A stretch of 15,770 bases of DNA from Thermoproteota archaeon (GTDB lineage: Archaea; Thermoproteota; EX4484-205; JAAOZP01), in contig JANXDK010000005.1 of the NCBI GenBank assembly GCA_025059435.1, forward strand, positions 1-15,770, given 5' to 3'. This document shows, piece by piece, positions 6,540 to 14,286 of this stretch; within the stretch, counting starts at the first letter, position 1, and every line of letters begins with the position of its first letter. The notes beneath the pieces are model-generated. The model had not been told where the DNA came from. It saw nothing but the letters and a program-made list of their open reading frames with translations, and ran no database searches. The position numbers and the translations under genes are program-made.

Positions 6540-7595
6540 TTGGTTAAGGTAGCCATATATGGTGCAAGCGGATACGTTGGTGGAGAATTACTGAGAATAC
6601 TCCTTTCGCATAGTGAAGTTGAGATAGTTGCAGCGACTTCTAAAAGGTTCAGCGGTATGCCAGTTCACAAGGTTCATCCCAATCTCAGGAAAGTCTGTCA
6701 ACTTAGCTTCGTAGAACCTAAGGTTGAGAACGTGATTAATGCTGAGGTGGTGTTTACAGCACTACCGCATGGTCAATCAGTGCATATTGTTAAAACATTA
6801 CTGGACCGTGGGTTGAAAGTCATAGATATGGGTGCCGACTTCAGGCTTAAAGACCCTTCTTCGTACGAAAAATGGTATGGCTTCAAGCATCCTTATCCTG
6901 ATCTGTTGAACATTGCTGTCTACGGATTACCTGAGCTCCATAGGGAGGATATAAAAAGAGCTAGGCTAGTTGCTGTCCCAGGATGCATGGCCTCGGCAAG
7001 CATCCTGGCCCTAGTGCCGCCGGTTAAAAGTGGGATAATAGATGAAAGCCAGATATTCATAGATGCTAAAATAGGTTCTTCAGGAGCGGGTTCTTCTCCA
7101 ACTCTGGAAGGATATCATCCTGAGAGGTATAGTGTAGTAAGACCATATAAGCCAGCTGGCCATAGACATGTAGCTGAAATATTCCAAGAAGTTTCACGTT
7201 TTGCTAAAAACAGACTCTCGATAGGCTTCTCTCCACATGCAGTAAATATGGTTAGGGGCATACTGGTGACGATACATACTCGTCCGACTGAGAAACCCCC
7301 CTCGCTTCAAGACTTATGGAGATGCTACAGGGCTGCTTACGATAAGGAGCCTTTCATAAGGCTGGTTAGAGATCCTACAATGGTCCATGGCCTCCCAGAT
7401 CCTAAGTATCTAATTGGCTCAAACTTCGCCGACATAGGCTTTGAAATAGACCTTGATTTCAATAGGATAATACTCTTTGCAGCAATAGATAACCTGGTTA
7501 AGGGTGCGGCTGGAAATGCTGTCCAATGTTTCAATATAATTTTCAATTACGATGAGAGGGAAGGTTTAAACTTTCCAGGTCTACACCCTGCTTAG
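6540..7595 (+). CDS. lysY: LysY/ArgC-type reductase ([LysW]-aminoadipyl/glutamyl phosphate reductase)
   Basis: A 351-residue NADPH-dependent reductase that converts LysW-bound acyl phosphate to the semialdehyde. An N-terminal Rossmann motif YGASGYVGGE (Gly8, Gly11, Gly14) is followed by LPHGQS, MGADFRLKD (about 97-105) and the catalytic VPGCMA with Cys149. Later come IGSSGAGSSPT and GHRHVAE, which contains the catalytic His (208 or 210). The length and HPNLR motif fit the LysY/ArgC family. The start is TTG 6540, directly before VKVAIYG, the conserved N-terminus. In organisms with one set of LysW genes this enzyme usually serves both the lysine and ornithine branches. lysZ follows after 13 bases. 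It could equally be annotated argC; the LysW context decides in favour of a carrier-bound substrate. Confidence 0.93.
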   Translation: MVKVAIYGASGYVGGELLRILLSHSEVEIVAATSKRFSGMPVHKVHPNLRKVCQLSFVEPKVENVINAEVVFTALPHGQSVHIVKTLLDRGLKVIDMGADFRLKDPSSYEKWYGFKHPYPDLLNIAVYGLPELHREDIKRARLVAVPGCMASASILALVPPVKSGIIDESQIFIDAKIGSSGAGSSPTLEGYHPERYSVVRPYKPAGHRHVAEIFQEVSRFAKNRLSIGFSPHAVNMVRGILVTIHTRPTEKPPSLQDLWRCYRAAYDKEPFIRLVRDPTMVHGLPDPKYLIGSNFADIGFEIDLDFNRIILFAAIDNLVKGAAGNAVQCFNIIFNYDEREGLNFPGLHPA

Positions 7596-7608
7596 GTGTG
7601 TCGGAGAA

Positions 7609-8406
7609 ATGATAGTCGTCAAGGTCGGCGGTGCGCTTCTTCGGGATGAGACGCTAGATAGTATAGTGTCGGATATAGCGGAGTATTCAAAGAAGGAGAA
7701 AGTAGTATTCGTCCACGGCGGAGGTGCAGATGTTACGGAAACGTGTAAGAAAATGGGTATTGAACCCAGGTTTGTCGTATCTGCAAGCGGGATGAGGAGT
7801 AGAGTGACGGATTGGGAAACGATGCAGGTTTATTTAATGACTATGGGGCGGATTAACAAGATGGTTGTATCGAAATTCTTGGGTAAGGGTGTTAACGCTA
7901 TTGGATTAACAGGCATCGACGGAGCATTGGCAAGTGCCACCAGGAAAGAGAAGATACTGGTTAAGAGGGACGATGGCAGGAGGGTTCTAATAGACGGGGG
8001 TTACACAGGTAAGATAGAGAAGATCAACGTGGAATTGTTAAAGCTTCTCTTGGATAATAGCATCCTACCAGTTCTTGCCCCCATAGCGATTGGAAAGAGC
8101 TTTGAGCCTTTAAACGTAGATAGCGATGCGTTCGCAGCCAAGGTAGCATCGGCCCTTGGAAGTAAACTGCTATATCTTACTAATGTTGAAGGCCTCTTGG
8201 TGGAAGGCAAGCTAGTGGAGTCTCTGACGATGGCAGATGCTTCAGTACTGCTTCCAAGCATAGGTCATGGCATGATGAGGAAGGTTCAATCTTCCGTAGA
8301 AGCCTTACAAGAGGGTGCTGTCTCAGTAAGGATTTCATCGGGGCTTGTTAATAAACCCGTTTCAAGCGCGTTGGAGAAAGGTCTTGGTACGCTAATAGTT
8401 AAATGA
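7609..8406 (+). CDS. lysZ: LysZ [LysW]-aminoadipate/glutamate kinase
   Basis: A 265-residue amino acid kinase that phosphorylates the side-chain carboxylate of the amino acid carried by LysW. The family motifs are VKVGGALL at the start (Lys5, Gly7-Gly8), VHGGGADV (about 35-42), GMRSRVTDWE (about 61-70), VDSDAFAAKVA (about 170-180), LTNVEGLL (about 190-197) and MMRKVQS with the phosphate-stabilising Lys225. It belongs with ArgB N-acetylglutamate kinases by fold; the carrier-linked version is inferred from the neighbouring lysW. ATG 7609 follows lysY by 13 bases, with GGAG at 7603-7606 very close to the start and AGGTG at 7594-7598 as another possible ribosome site. Its stop overlaps the lysJ start by 4 bases (ATGA). 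Confidence 0.93.
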   Translation: MIVVKVGGALLRDETLDSIVSDIAEYSKKEKVVFVHGGGADVTETCKKMGIEPRFVVSASGMRSRVTDWETMQVYLMTMGRINKMVVSKFLGKGVNAIGLTGIDGALASATRKEKILVKRDDGRRVLIDGGYTGKIEKINVELLKLLLDNSILPVLAPIAIGKSFEPLNVDSDAFAAKVASALGSKLLYLTNVEGLLVEGKLVESLTMADASVLLPSIGHGMMRKVQSSVEALQEGAVSVRISSGLVNKPVSSALEKGLGTLIVK

Positions 8407-9623
8407 AGATGTCAAATATGGAGAACATCTACTATATGGAAGATAGGCTTCTTCTAAAGACTTACATTAAGAGACGCATAGCAATAGTTAATGGAAAGGG
8501 TTCTGAAGTATACGATGAGAAGGGACGTAGATTTATTGACTTAACGTCTGCATATGGTGTTGCTTTACTAGGTCATTCTAATCCGGTTATTGTCGAAGCC
8601 ATCGTGAATCAATTGAAGAAAATATCTTCATGTCACGGTTCATTCTATAATGATGCTAGGGCAGAATTCCTAAATGAAATTTCTTACTTTACATCGCGTT
8701 TCTTTTCAAAAATGCTGCTTGTCAATAGCGGTGCAGAATCTGTTGACCTCGCTCTGAAAACTGCATTCAAAAAAACTGGGAGGAGTAAGATTATCGCAGC
8801 TAACAGAAGTTTCCATGGTAAAACACTGGCACCTTTATCAATAACTTGGAACCCGGATTATAAGAAGGGTCTGGAACATATTATATGGAATAGAGTCGTC
8901 TTTTCCGAATACGGCAACGAGGAGGATCTTAAGAATAAGGTTGATAGCGATACTGCTGCAATAATCCTCGAGCCTGTTCAAGGCGAAGGTGGAGTCAGAA
9001 TCCCGCCAGAGGGATACCTGAAGGCAGCTAGGGAAATCGCTTCTGACAATGGTGCTTTACTCATACTCGATGAAATACAATCGGGGATGAGGAGAACTGG
9101 ACCGTTTTTCGCATTCGAAAAAGAGAGAGTAATACCTGATGTAACGATGCTTGCAAAAGGTGTGGCGGGAGGAATACCCATTGGAGTAACATTCTTCACC
9201 GAAGAGGTTTCGACAGTTGAGGAAGCTGGTTTTCACACTTCTACTTATGGGGGTAATCCACTGGCTTGCGCAGCCGGTGCTGCAACGATAAAGCTTCTAC
9301 GAGAATCCGTTACTGAGAAAGAGGTCGAGGAGAGGTCTAGAGCCTTCTCTAAGAGGCTTGAAGAATTAAAAGGCCTAAGGATAATTAGAGAATTAAGGAT
9401 AAGGGGCCTCATGATAGGAATTGAGCTCAGAGTTAGAGCTAAACCAATTGTCGACATTCTTACTGAGAAGGGAGTACTCGTTTTGACAGCAGGCCCAACT
9501 GTAGTTAGGCTCCTGCCAGCTTTAAACATACCACTAAGCCTGGTTGACGAAGCATGTAGCATAATTATTGAAGTGATGAGGAGCTATGAGTCTAAACTCG
9601 GAAGCAGTGCAACAACTGGTTAA
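8403..9623 (+). CDS. lysJ: LysJ [LysW]-lysine/ornithine aminotransferase
   Basis: A 406-residue class III (ornithine-type) PLP aminotransferase that turns the LysW-linked semialdehyde into LysW-linked lysine or ornithine, with glutamate as amino donor. Seen in order: AYGVALLGHSNP (about 50-61), VNSGAESVDLALK (about 107-119), SFHGKTLAPLS (about 136-146), EPVQGEGGV (about 190-198), LDEIQSGMRRTG with the PLP-ring Asp223, MLAKGVAGG with the Schiff-base Lys252, and STYGGNPLAC. It starts at ATG 8403 inside the lysZ stop (ATGA), typical of translational coupling; later ATGs at 8409 and 8418 are in frame and cannot be excluded. Its 3' end overlaps lysK by 38 bases. In single-cluster archaea one enzyme serves both amino acids. 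Confidence 0.93.
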   Translation: MKMSNMENIYYMEDRLLLKTYIKRRIAIVNGKGSEVYDEKGRRFIDLTSAYGVALLGHSNPVIVEAIVNQLKKISSCHGSFYNDARAEFLNEISYFTSRFFSKMLLVNSGAESVDLALKTAFKKTGRSKIIAANRSFHGKTLAPLSITWNPDYKKGLEHIIWNRVVFSEYGNEEDLKNKVDSDTAAIILEPVQGEGGVRIPPEGYLKAAREIASDNGALLILDEIQSGMRRTGPFFAFEKERVIPDVTMLAKGVAGGIPIGVTFFTEEVSTVEEAGFHTSTYGGNPLACAAGAATIKLLRESVTEKEVEERSRAFSKRLEELKGLRIIRELRIRGLMIGIELRVRAKPIVDILTEKGVLVLTAGPTVVRLLPALNIPLSLVDEACSIIIEVMRSYESKLGSSATTG

Positions 9624-10686
9624 ACTCCTTTCCAAATATTCTCCAAGTGGAGAAGAGGACGAAGCGCAGGAGGAAGTTTTCTCACTATTGATTTCTAAGG
9701 GATTTGAAAATGTAAGGAAGGATTGCATCGGCAATGTAATCGGTGAAAAAGGCGATGGATACAGGACTCTGCTATTCTGCTCGCATGTTGATACTGTTCC
9801 AGGCATTATAGACGTTAAAGTAGAATCTGAAAGAGTGTTTGGCAGAGGGGCTGTGGATGCTAAAGCTCCCCTATTAGCGATGATCCTAGCCGCCTCAAAA
9901 TATGAGTCTAGGAGCCTGAGGCTAGTGTTCTCTTCTGTAGTAGGAGAGGAGTCTGATAGTAGGGGGATTAAGCATCTTCTTGAAAAACTCTCGCCACCAG
10001 ACTATGTTATCATAGGCGAACCAACAGGCATAAGGGCTGCTGCAATAGCTTACAGAGGTAGTGCAAATGTTAGAATAAGGGTTTCAACAAAAGGGGGACA
10101 TTCCTCTTCACCGATGGATGATGCTAATGCGATAATCCAACTCATGAAACTAGTAGAATACGTGAAATCCAAGTTCACTTTTTCTAAAGATGTTTTTTCC
10201 AACATAGGAGTTTCAATAACGATGGTTAAGGGTGGTTACGGTGATTCTAGGATACCGGATTCAAGCGAAGCCTTCCTTAACCTTCGTTATCCTCCTGAAG
10301 TAAGCTTCGGGAAACTTTCAGAACTCTTCACTAATACTTTGGGAGAATACTGTGAGAATAATAAGAATATCCTAAGTGTTCAACACGAGTTTCTCGACCA
10401 TTTGGATGGTTATGTATCGGTAAAAGACAAGATTATGTTGAACTCGGTTCGAGAAGCCGTCAAGATGGTAATTGGTAGAGACCTTTTGCTGATAAGAAAA
10501 CTCGGTACGTCCGACTTTAATTATACGGGCGTTAAATGGGGTACTCCGCAAATAGCATGGGGACCAGGAGACCCCTCGCTTGCACACAGTGTCAATGAAA
10601 GCATATCTGTAGAAGAGTTTACCCAAGGAATAAAAGCTTATGAGGTGTTTCTGAAGGTTTTCTCTTCAAGCCTGGCTATGACTTAA
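9586..10686 (+). CDS. lysK: LysK [LysW]-lysine/ornithine hydrolase (M20 metallopeptidase)
   Basis: A 366-residue zinc amidohydrolase of the M20/ArgE-DapE family that cleaves lysine or ornithine from LysW and so recycles the carrier. Metal and catalytic residues are visible: SHVDTVPG (His67, Asp69), GRGAVDAKAPL (bridging Asp91), VVGEESDSRG (Glu121 general base and Glu122), IGEPTG (Glu145) and a C-terminal AHSVNE (His334). The middle region from about 155 to 265 (GSANVRIRVSTKGGHSS) is the dimerisation lid. The start ATG 9586 lies within lysJ, preceded by TGAGGAG at 9577-9583; the 38-base overlap is unusually long but the N-terminus matches the family. It closes the pathway cluster. Confidence 0.93.
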   Translation: MSLNSEAVQQLVKLLSKYSPSGEEDEAQEEVFSLLISKGFENVRKDCIGNVIGEKGDGYRTLLFCSHVDTVPGIIDVKVESERVFGRGAVDAKAPLLAMILAASKYESRSLRLVFSSVVGEESDSRGIKHLLEKLSPPDYVIIGEPTGIRAAAIAYRGSANVRIRVSTKGGHSSSPMDDANAIIQLMKLVEYVKSKFTFSKDVFSNIGVSITMVKGGYGDSRIPDSSEAFLNLRYPPEVSFGKLSELFTNTLGEYCENNKNILSVQHEFLDHLDGYVSVKDKIMLNSVREAVKMVIGRDLLLIRKLGTSDFNYTGVKWGTPQIAWGPGDPSLAHSVNESISVEEFTQGIKAYEVFLKVFSSSLAMT

Positions 10687-10693
10687 GCAAATT

Positions 10694-10701
10694 TTTTAAA
10701 A
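10694..10701 (+). promoter_or_regulatory. TATA box for the acylphosphatase gene
   Basis: TTTTAAAA inside a T-run/A-run is centred about 32 bases before ATG 10730. The same T-run directly after lysK could also act as its terminator. Confidence 0.5.
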
Positions 10702-10729
10702 TTCTCAGAAGAGCTTTCTTATAAGCTTG

Positions 10730-11002
10730 ATGACTAGAGCACACGTATACATAAGCGGCAGGGTACAAGGTGTCTTCTTCAGATACGAGACTAAAAATCT
10801 TGCCGACGAACTCGGTGTCAAAGGATGGGTTAGAAACCTTCCAGACGGTAGGGTTGAAGCAGTCTTTGAGGGTGAGGAGGGGCTAGTTAAGAAGATGATT
10901 GATTTCTGTAAAAGAGGACCGCCTGGAGCAAAGGTTACAGACATCAAAGTAGAATGGGAGGATTATAAGGGAGAGTTCGAAAGATTTTCAATAAGGCACT
11001 AA
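10730..11002 (+). CDS. acyP: Acylphosphatase
   Basis: A 90-residue acylphosphatase, the normal size for this small ferredoxin-like enzyme. It hydrolyses carboxyl-phosphate bonds such as 1,3-bisphosphoglycerate, acetyl phosphate or carbamoyl phosphate. The family signature ISGRVQGVFFRY near the N-terminus supplies the phosphate-binding Arg18, and GWVRNLPDGRVEAVFEG supplies the catalytic Asn36. An in-frame TTG at 10727 would add one residue; ATG 10730 is preferred. It has its own TATA box and stands alone, 43 bases after lysK. A link to acyl-phosphate intermediates of the LysZ step is tempting, but acylphosphatases are widespread housekeeping genes and nothing here shows such a link. Confidence 0.93.
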   Translation: MTRAHVYISGRVQGVFFRYETKNLADELGVKGWVRNLPDGRVEAVFEGEEGLVKKMIDFCKRGPPGAKVTDIKVEWEDYKGEFERFSIRH

Positions 11003-11010
11003 CAATAATA

Positions 11011-11017
11011 TTTAAAA
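11011..11017 (+). promoter_or_regulatory. TATA box for the arsenate reductase-like gene
   Basis: TTTAAAA (within TATTTAAAA) is centred about 30 bases before ATG 11044, giving a near-leaderless transcript. Confidence 0.55.
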
Positions 11018-11043
11018 CAACAAGTTTCTATCTCCAGTGGCTG

Positions 11044-11484
11044 ATGGTTAGAAAGGTTCTATTCGTATGTGTACAAAATAGTTTCAGGAGCCAGGTCGCA
11101 GAAGCATTTTTCAACCAGAATCCTCCTGAAGGATGGATTGCAATTAGTGCAGGTCCAAAGCCGGCTGATAAAGTAAACCCTGTAGCTATCCAGCTGATGG
11201 CGGAAAGAGGTATAGACATCTCAGGCAAAAAGCCCAAGAAGCTCTCTAAGGAGATGGAAGCTGAGGCGGAAATAGCCGTAATAGTATGCAGCGGCTCAGA
11301 GTGTCCTGTGGTTAGCGTTAAGTATGTCGAGAACTGGGGAATAGAGGATCCTGCTGAGATGAGTCTTGAAGACGCACGTAGAATAGTAGATGAAATAGAG
11401 GTCAGGGTTAGAGATCTTGCCGAAAGGATAGGAAGAGGAGATGTCCCAACAGAAAAACCAGTTTTAAGACTTGATGGTTTTTAA
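11044..11484 (+). CDS. ArsC-type arsenate reductase / low-molecular-weight phosphatase family protein
   Basis: A 146-residue member of the low-molecular-weight tyrosine phosphatase fold. The P-loop CVQNSFRSQ has nucleophile Cys9 and Arg15. The acid motif WGIEDPAEMS supplies Asp102. Two more cysteines, Cys82 and Cys87 (CSGSEC), sit where thioredoxin-coupled ArsC enzymes carry their redox relay (Cys82 and Cys89 in the S. aureus enzyme), which favours arsenate reduction over plain phosphatase activity; the spacing is two residues shorter here. No arsenite exporter, ArsR-like regulator or methyltransferase is nearby, so this is not an ars operon. It has its own TATA box. Phosphatase activity on an unknown phosphoprotein remains possible. 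Confidence 0.82.
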   Translation: MVRKVLFVCVQNSFRSQVAEAFFNQNPPEGWIAISAGPKPADKVNPVAIQLMAERGIDISGKKPKKLSKEMEAEAEIAVIVCSGSECPVVSVKYVENWGIEDPAEMSLEDARRIVDEIEVRVRDLAERIGRGDVPTEKPVLRLDGF

Positions 11485-11534
11485 GGTTTCTAAGTACCCG
11501 TCTTCTCTCTCATGATAAAGCTTTTAAAAATACA

Positions 11535-11541
11535 TTTATAA
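11535..11541 (+). promoter_or_regulatory. TATA box for the esterase gene
   Basis: TTTATAA is centred about 30 bases before ATG 11568. A second AT element, CTTTTAAAAATA at 11521-11532, lies just upstream and may instead serve as terminator of the preceding gene or as an upstream promoter element. Confidence 0.5.
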
Positions 11542-11567
11542 CATCGCTTAAGCTTGGGGTTGGTCTT

Positions 11568-12545
11568 ATGTCTGAGAAGGCAGAGAAAAATGCGAAAGCA
11601 AGTATTAAGAAAAAGATGTTTTTGTTAATCATGTCTGGAGTAACAATAGTATTGATAACCGTAATAGCATCGCTATTATTAAATAAGCCTGAGTCTTTAA
11701 CCAACTCGGAATTGTCGGAGAAAGTGGTGTACAACCGTCCCGGCAACTATAACCTTTCCCTGAAAGTTAACGGATTAATCAGGAACTATTGGGTGCACGT
11801 CCCTCTCGGGTATGATGATAAAACACCGTTGCCGCTTGTCATTGTTCTTCATTGGTGGGGCGGTAACTCTAAAAGCGTGGAGGAATACACTGGCTTCTCG
11901 TATAAAGCCGACAGGGAGAAGTTCATCGTGATCTACCCACAGGGAGCTGGATCAGATCCTACGTGGAACGCAGGCTTCTGTTGCGGCCAGTCGTTCCAGA
12001 ACAGGATTAATGACGTCGAGTTTATACGGAAGATCGTTGAGAGAACCCAGGCTGATTTGAAAATAGACTCAAAGAGAATCTACGTTGCCGGGGTCTCAAA
12101 CGGCGGGATGATGGCTCACCGTCTAGGTGCTGAACTATCTGAAATCTTTGCTGCTATTGCGGTTGTATCGGGTTCTATAGGCAAATATTCAAACGGGCGT
12201 TTAGTAATAGCCAATCCCTCAAAGCCTGTTTCAGTAATCATCTTCCATGGCAAAAAGGATTTATTAGTCCCGTATGCTGGTGGGGAGAGCATAGGGTCCT
12301 TATTTGCTTCAGTTAATGAATCCGTCCTATTCTGGGCTAGGGCCAATAACTGCTCTAAGACTCCTATAATTGAGACGAGTAGTAATGGGAGAGTTGTTAA
12401 AGTTACTTACACTGGAGGTTTGAACGGTACTGAAGTGGTTTTCTACACAATCACAGATGGTGAGCATGATATTTGGAATTCAACAGGGATTCCTATAACT
12501 GATCTCATCTGGGACTTCTTCAAAAAGCATCCTAAGACAGGCTAG
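11568..12545 (+). CDS. Membrane-anchored LpqC-like esterase (feruloyl esterase / PHB-depolymerase family)
   Basis: A 325-residue alpha/beta-hydrolase. Residues 1-16 are Lys-rich and cytoplasmic, about 17-38 form a single N-terminal membrane helix, and the catalytic domain from about 55 faces outward. Family marks: LHWWGGN oxyanion loop (about 94-100), WNAGFCCG (about 133-140) and RINDVEFIRKIV, then the nucleophile motif GVSNGG (Ser177), HGKKDLLVPY (Asp231) and GEHDIWN (His300). WNAGFCCG followed by a NDV-F motif is typical of LpqC/feruloyl esterase-like proteins, which cleave ester bonds in plant cell-wall or polyester material. Cys138, Cys139 and Cys262 could form a disulfide. The exact substrate cannot be read from the sequence. 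It has its own promoter and ends convergently 24 bases from the ABC operon. Confidence 0.85.
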   Translation: MSEKAEKNAKASIKKKMFLLIMSGVTIVLITVIASLLLNKPESLTNSELSEKVVYNRPGNYNLSLKVNGLIRNYWVHVPLGYDDKTPLPLVIVLHWWGGNSKSVEEYTGFSYKADREKFIVIYPQGAGSDPTWNAGFCCGQSFQNRINDVEFIRKIVERTQADLKIDSKRIYVAGVSNGGMMAHRLGAELSEIFAAIAVVSGSIGKYSNGRLVIANPSKPVSVIIFHGKKDLLVPYAGGESIGSLFASVNESVLFWARANNCSKTPIIETSSNGRVVKVTYTGGLNGTEVVFYTITDGEHDIWNSTGIPITDLIWDFFKKHPKTG

Positions 12546-12569
12546 AATATGCTGGAATTATTAACAGCT

Positions 12570-13400
12570 TTAGTAATAACCTAAAGTCCCGTTTTTCAAC
12601 ACTTTTCTTTCTTCAACCAGGTATATAGTGACTCCTGCAATAAGCCAGAAGAAGTCGAAGAAAACTAAGGGTATTATTAGACCAATCAACTCGCTTAGGC
12701 TACAACCCATTACGAGAAGGCTCCTCATTCCCTCTATAGCATATGTTGGCGGCAAAGCATACGAGAAATATCGTAAGAAAGGTGGAAGTATGTTTAGCGG
12801 ATAAGATATTGGTAGGAGAAGACCGAGTAACGAACTGAGAAAATTTACAAAAGCACTGTGTTCCTTAAAGTCTAGAACTATCCCTGCGAGGGAAAAGCCT
12901 ATCCCTATGAAACTGGGCAGGGATATTAGGAAAAACAATAGTGCAAGAGGCAGGTTAATAAAATTGATTCTCAAACCTAATAAAAGCGTTACGAGAGTAA
13001 TTTGTACTATGACCCATACTGAGGTTGTAAGCATAGAACTCAAAGCCTTTCCTAGTAGTATTGAGAACCTGCTGCATGGTGTGAGGAAGGTTGACTCAAG
13101 CGTCCCGCTCCACTGTTCCCCTCTTAAAGCATAGCTCATGCCCCATAGCGTTGAATATGCAAAGCTTGAGACAATCATGCCCACTACGGTGAAGGAAATG
13201 TAATCCCCAGTATTAGTGAGCCTAGCCAAGTTATTTGAATACGATGAGCCAACTAGCGCCATGCCGTATATAACTAGGGAGAGTACCCATAGCAAGGGCA
13301 TTAGAGCGTCGAAAAGAACCCAAACTGGATACCGGAAGTATAAAACGAGTTCTTTCTTCACAACTGTAGTGACAACTTTCAACTCATAACTCAGCCACAT
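12570..13400 (-). CDS. ABC-2 type transporter permease B
   Basis: A 276-residue integral membrane protein with about six predicted transmembrane helices and the ABC-2 layout: a cytoplasmic N-terminus leading to FRYPVWVLF, then helix pairs, and the coupling-helix region LRGEQWSGTLESTFLTPCSRF, here described by its core GEQWSGTLE (about 93-101). It is the third gene of the operon and a paralogue of permease A. The pair most likely forms a heterodimeric channel driven by the ATPase. The start ATG 13400 is fixed by AGGAGGTGAT 6 bases upstream. Substrate unknown: drug, lipid or polysaccharide export are the usual roles of DrrB/NodJ-like permeases. Confidence 0.88.
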   Translation of the reverse strand: MWLSYELKVVTTVVKKELVLYFRYPVWVLFDALMPLLWVLSLVIYGMALVGSSYSNNLARLTNTGDYISFTVVGMIVSSFAYSTLWGMSYALRGEQWSGTLESTFLTPCSRFSILLGKALSSMLTTSVWVIVQITLVTLLLGLRINFINLPLALLFFLISLPSFIGIGFSLAGIVLDFKEHSAFVNFLSSLLGLLLPISYPLNILPPFLRYFSYALPPTYAIEGMRSLLVMGCSLSELIGLIIPLVFFDFFWLIAGVTIYLVEERKVLKNGTLGYY

Positions 13401-13406
13401 GCTAAT

Positions 13407-13416
13407 ATCACCTCCT
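13407..13416 (-). promoter_or_regulatory. Full-length Shine-Dalgarno before permease B
   Basis: AGGAGGTGAT (read on the - strand) directly follows the stop codon of permease A and is 6 bases before ATG 13400. It is identical in sequence and spacing to the site before the DUF35 gene. Confidence 0.85.
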
Positions 13417-14286
13417 TCAATAGGCCTCTATTCCTCCTTTCTCCCTGATTTTCTTCTCAACAAAGTTGAATAGAAGCATCCCAATAGTTAAGAAGACTAT
13501 CGTCGCAACAATAAGATAGGAGGCCGCTAAGGCAATATTAATATAAGGTTTAAACGAGGGTAGGAGGAGAGTCCTCAAGATTTCCAAAGTAGGAGTTAAA
13601 GGGAAAAATATGCTTACCATCACAATATAATAACCTGCTCCCCCTAGGAATAACATTAGGGCTTTCAGAGGATAATTAACTGGGCATATAGTGTATATTA
13701 GAGTGTCGACAAAGTTAAGTAATGCACCGGGCTCCTTATACATCAGGATCACGCCTGACAACACGAATCCAATACCGTAGAGAGCTAGTATCATCAGTAA
13801 TACTACTAAAACTACGTAGAAAATGTTCTCCAGCCTCACCGTGGCTCCGAAAAACATACTTGCTAAAGCAAATTGGACAATAGCATAGAAAGAGGTTAAA
13901 ATACTGTCTGAAAGAGCTTTCCCAAAGAGCACTGAGAACTTATTGCAGGGGGATATTAGTATCGCCTCCAATGTTCCTCCCCATTGCTCTCTCCTGAGAG
14001 AAAGTCCCATGCCCCATAATGCTGACATAACATACGCGTAAAGCGAGCTTCCGATTATCGCAAAGGTTACAAAGTCTCCGCTTCCAGCGAGCTCTTCAAA
14101 GAACTCTGAAAACCTACCGCCAACTAGAGCATGACCTTGGAATATGAACGGTGCCAGCCAGAAGATAGGCATTATAGCCCAGAAAATAACCCATAGGGGA
14201 TATCTTAGATTCACCATTATTTCCTTCTTTGCGGTAGAGACAGATACTTTCAACTCTGGAATAATATTCCTATAGTCAATATTCAT
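13417..14286 (-). CDS. ABC-2 type transporter permease A
   Basis: A 289-residue membrane protein with about six predicted transmembrane helices, ABC-2 (DrrB/NatB-like) family. The N-terminus ELKVSVSTAKKEI, then LRYPLWVIF, aligns with permease B (YELKVVTTVVKKEL, FRYPVWVLF), and the core REQWGGTLEAILISPC aligns with the same region in B, showing a tandem duplication. Its start ATG 14286 overlaps the ATPase stop by 11 bases, a sign of translational coupling; AGGAG lies almost directly before the start, so efficient initiation probably depends on the upstream ribosome. The C-terminal tail is charged (NFVEKKIREKGG) and cytoplasmic. Confidence 0.88.
   Translation of the reverse strand: MNIDYRNIIPELKVSVSTAKKEIMVNLRYPLWVIFWAIMPIFWLAPFIFQGHALVGGRFSEFFEELAGSGDFVTFAIIGSSLYAYVMSALWGMGLSLRREQWGGTLEAILISPCNKFSVLFGKALSDSILTSFYAIVQFALASMFFGATVRLENIFYVVLVVLLMILALYGIGFVLSGVILMYKEPGALLNFVDTLIYTICPVNYPLKALMLFLGGAGYYIVMVSIFFPLTPTLEILRTLLLPSFKPYINIALAASYLIVATIVFLTIGMLLFNFVEKKIREKGGIEAY

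Noticed and set aside
9245..9562. Open frame on the - strand inside lysJ (105 codons).
   Set aside because: Antisense shadow; the + strand encodes conserved aminotransferase sequence.
10727..10729. TTG as start of the acylphosphatase.
   Set aside because: ATG follows directly and matches the family N-terminus; difference is one residue.
10730..11484. Acylphosphatase and ArsC-like protein as extra parts of the LysW pathway.
   Set aside because: Each has its own TATA box and known general function; adjacency alone is not enough.
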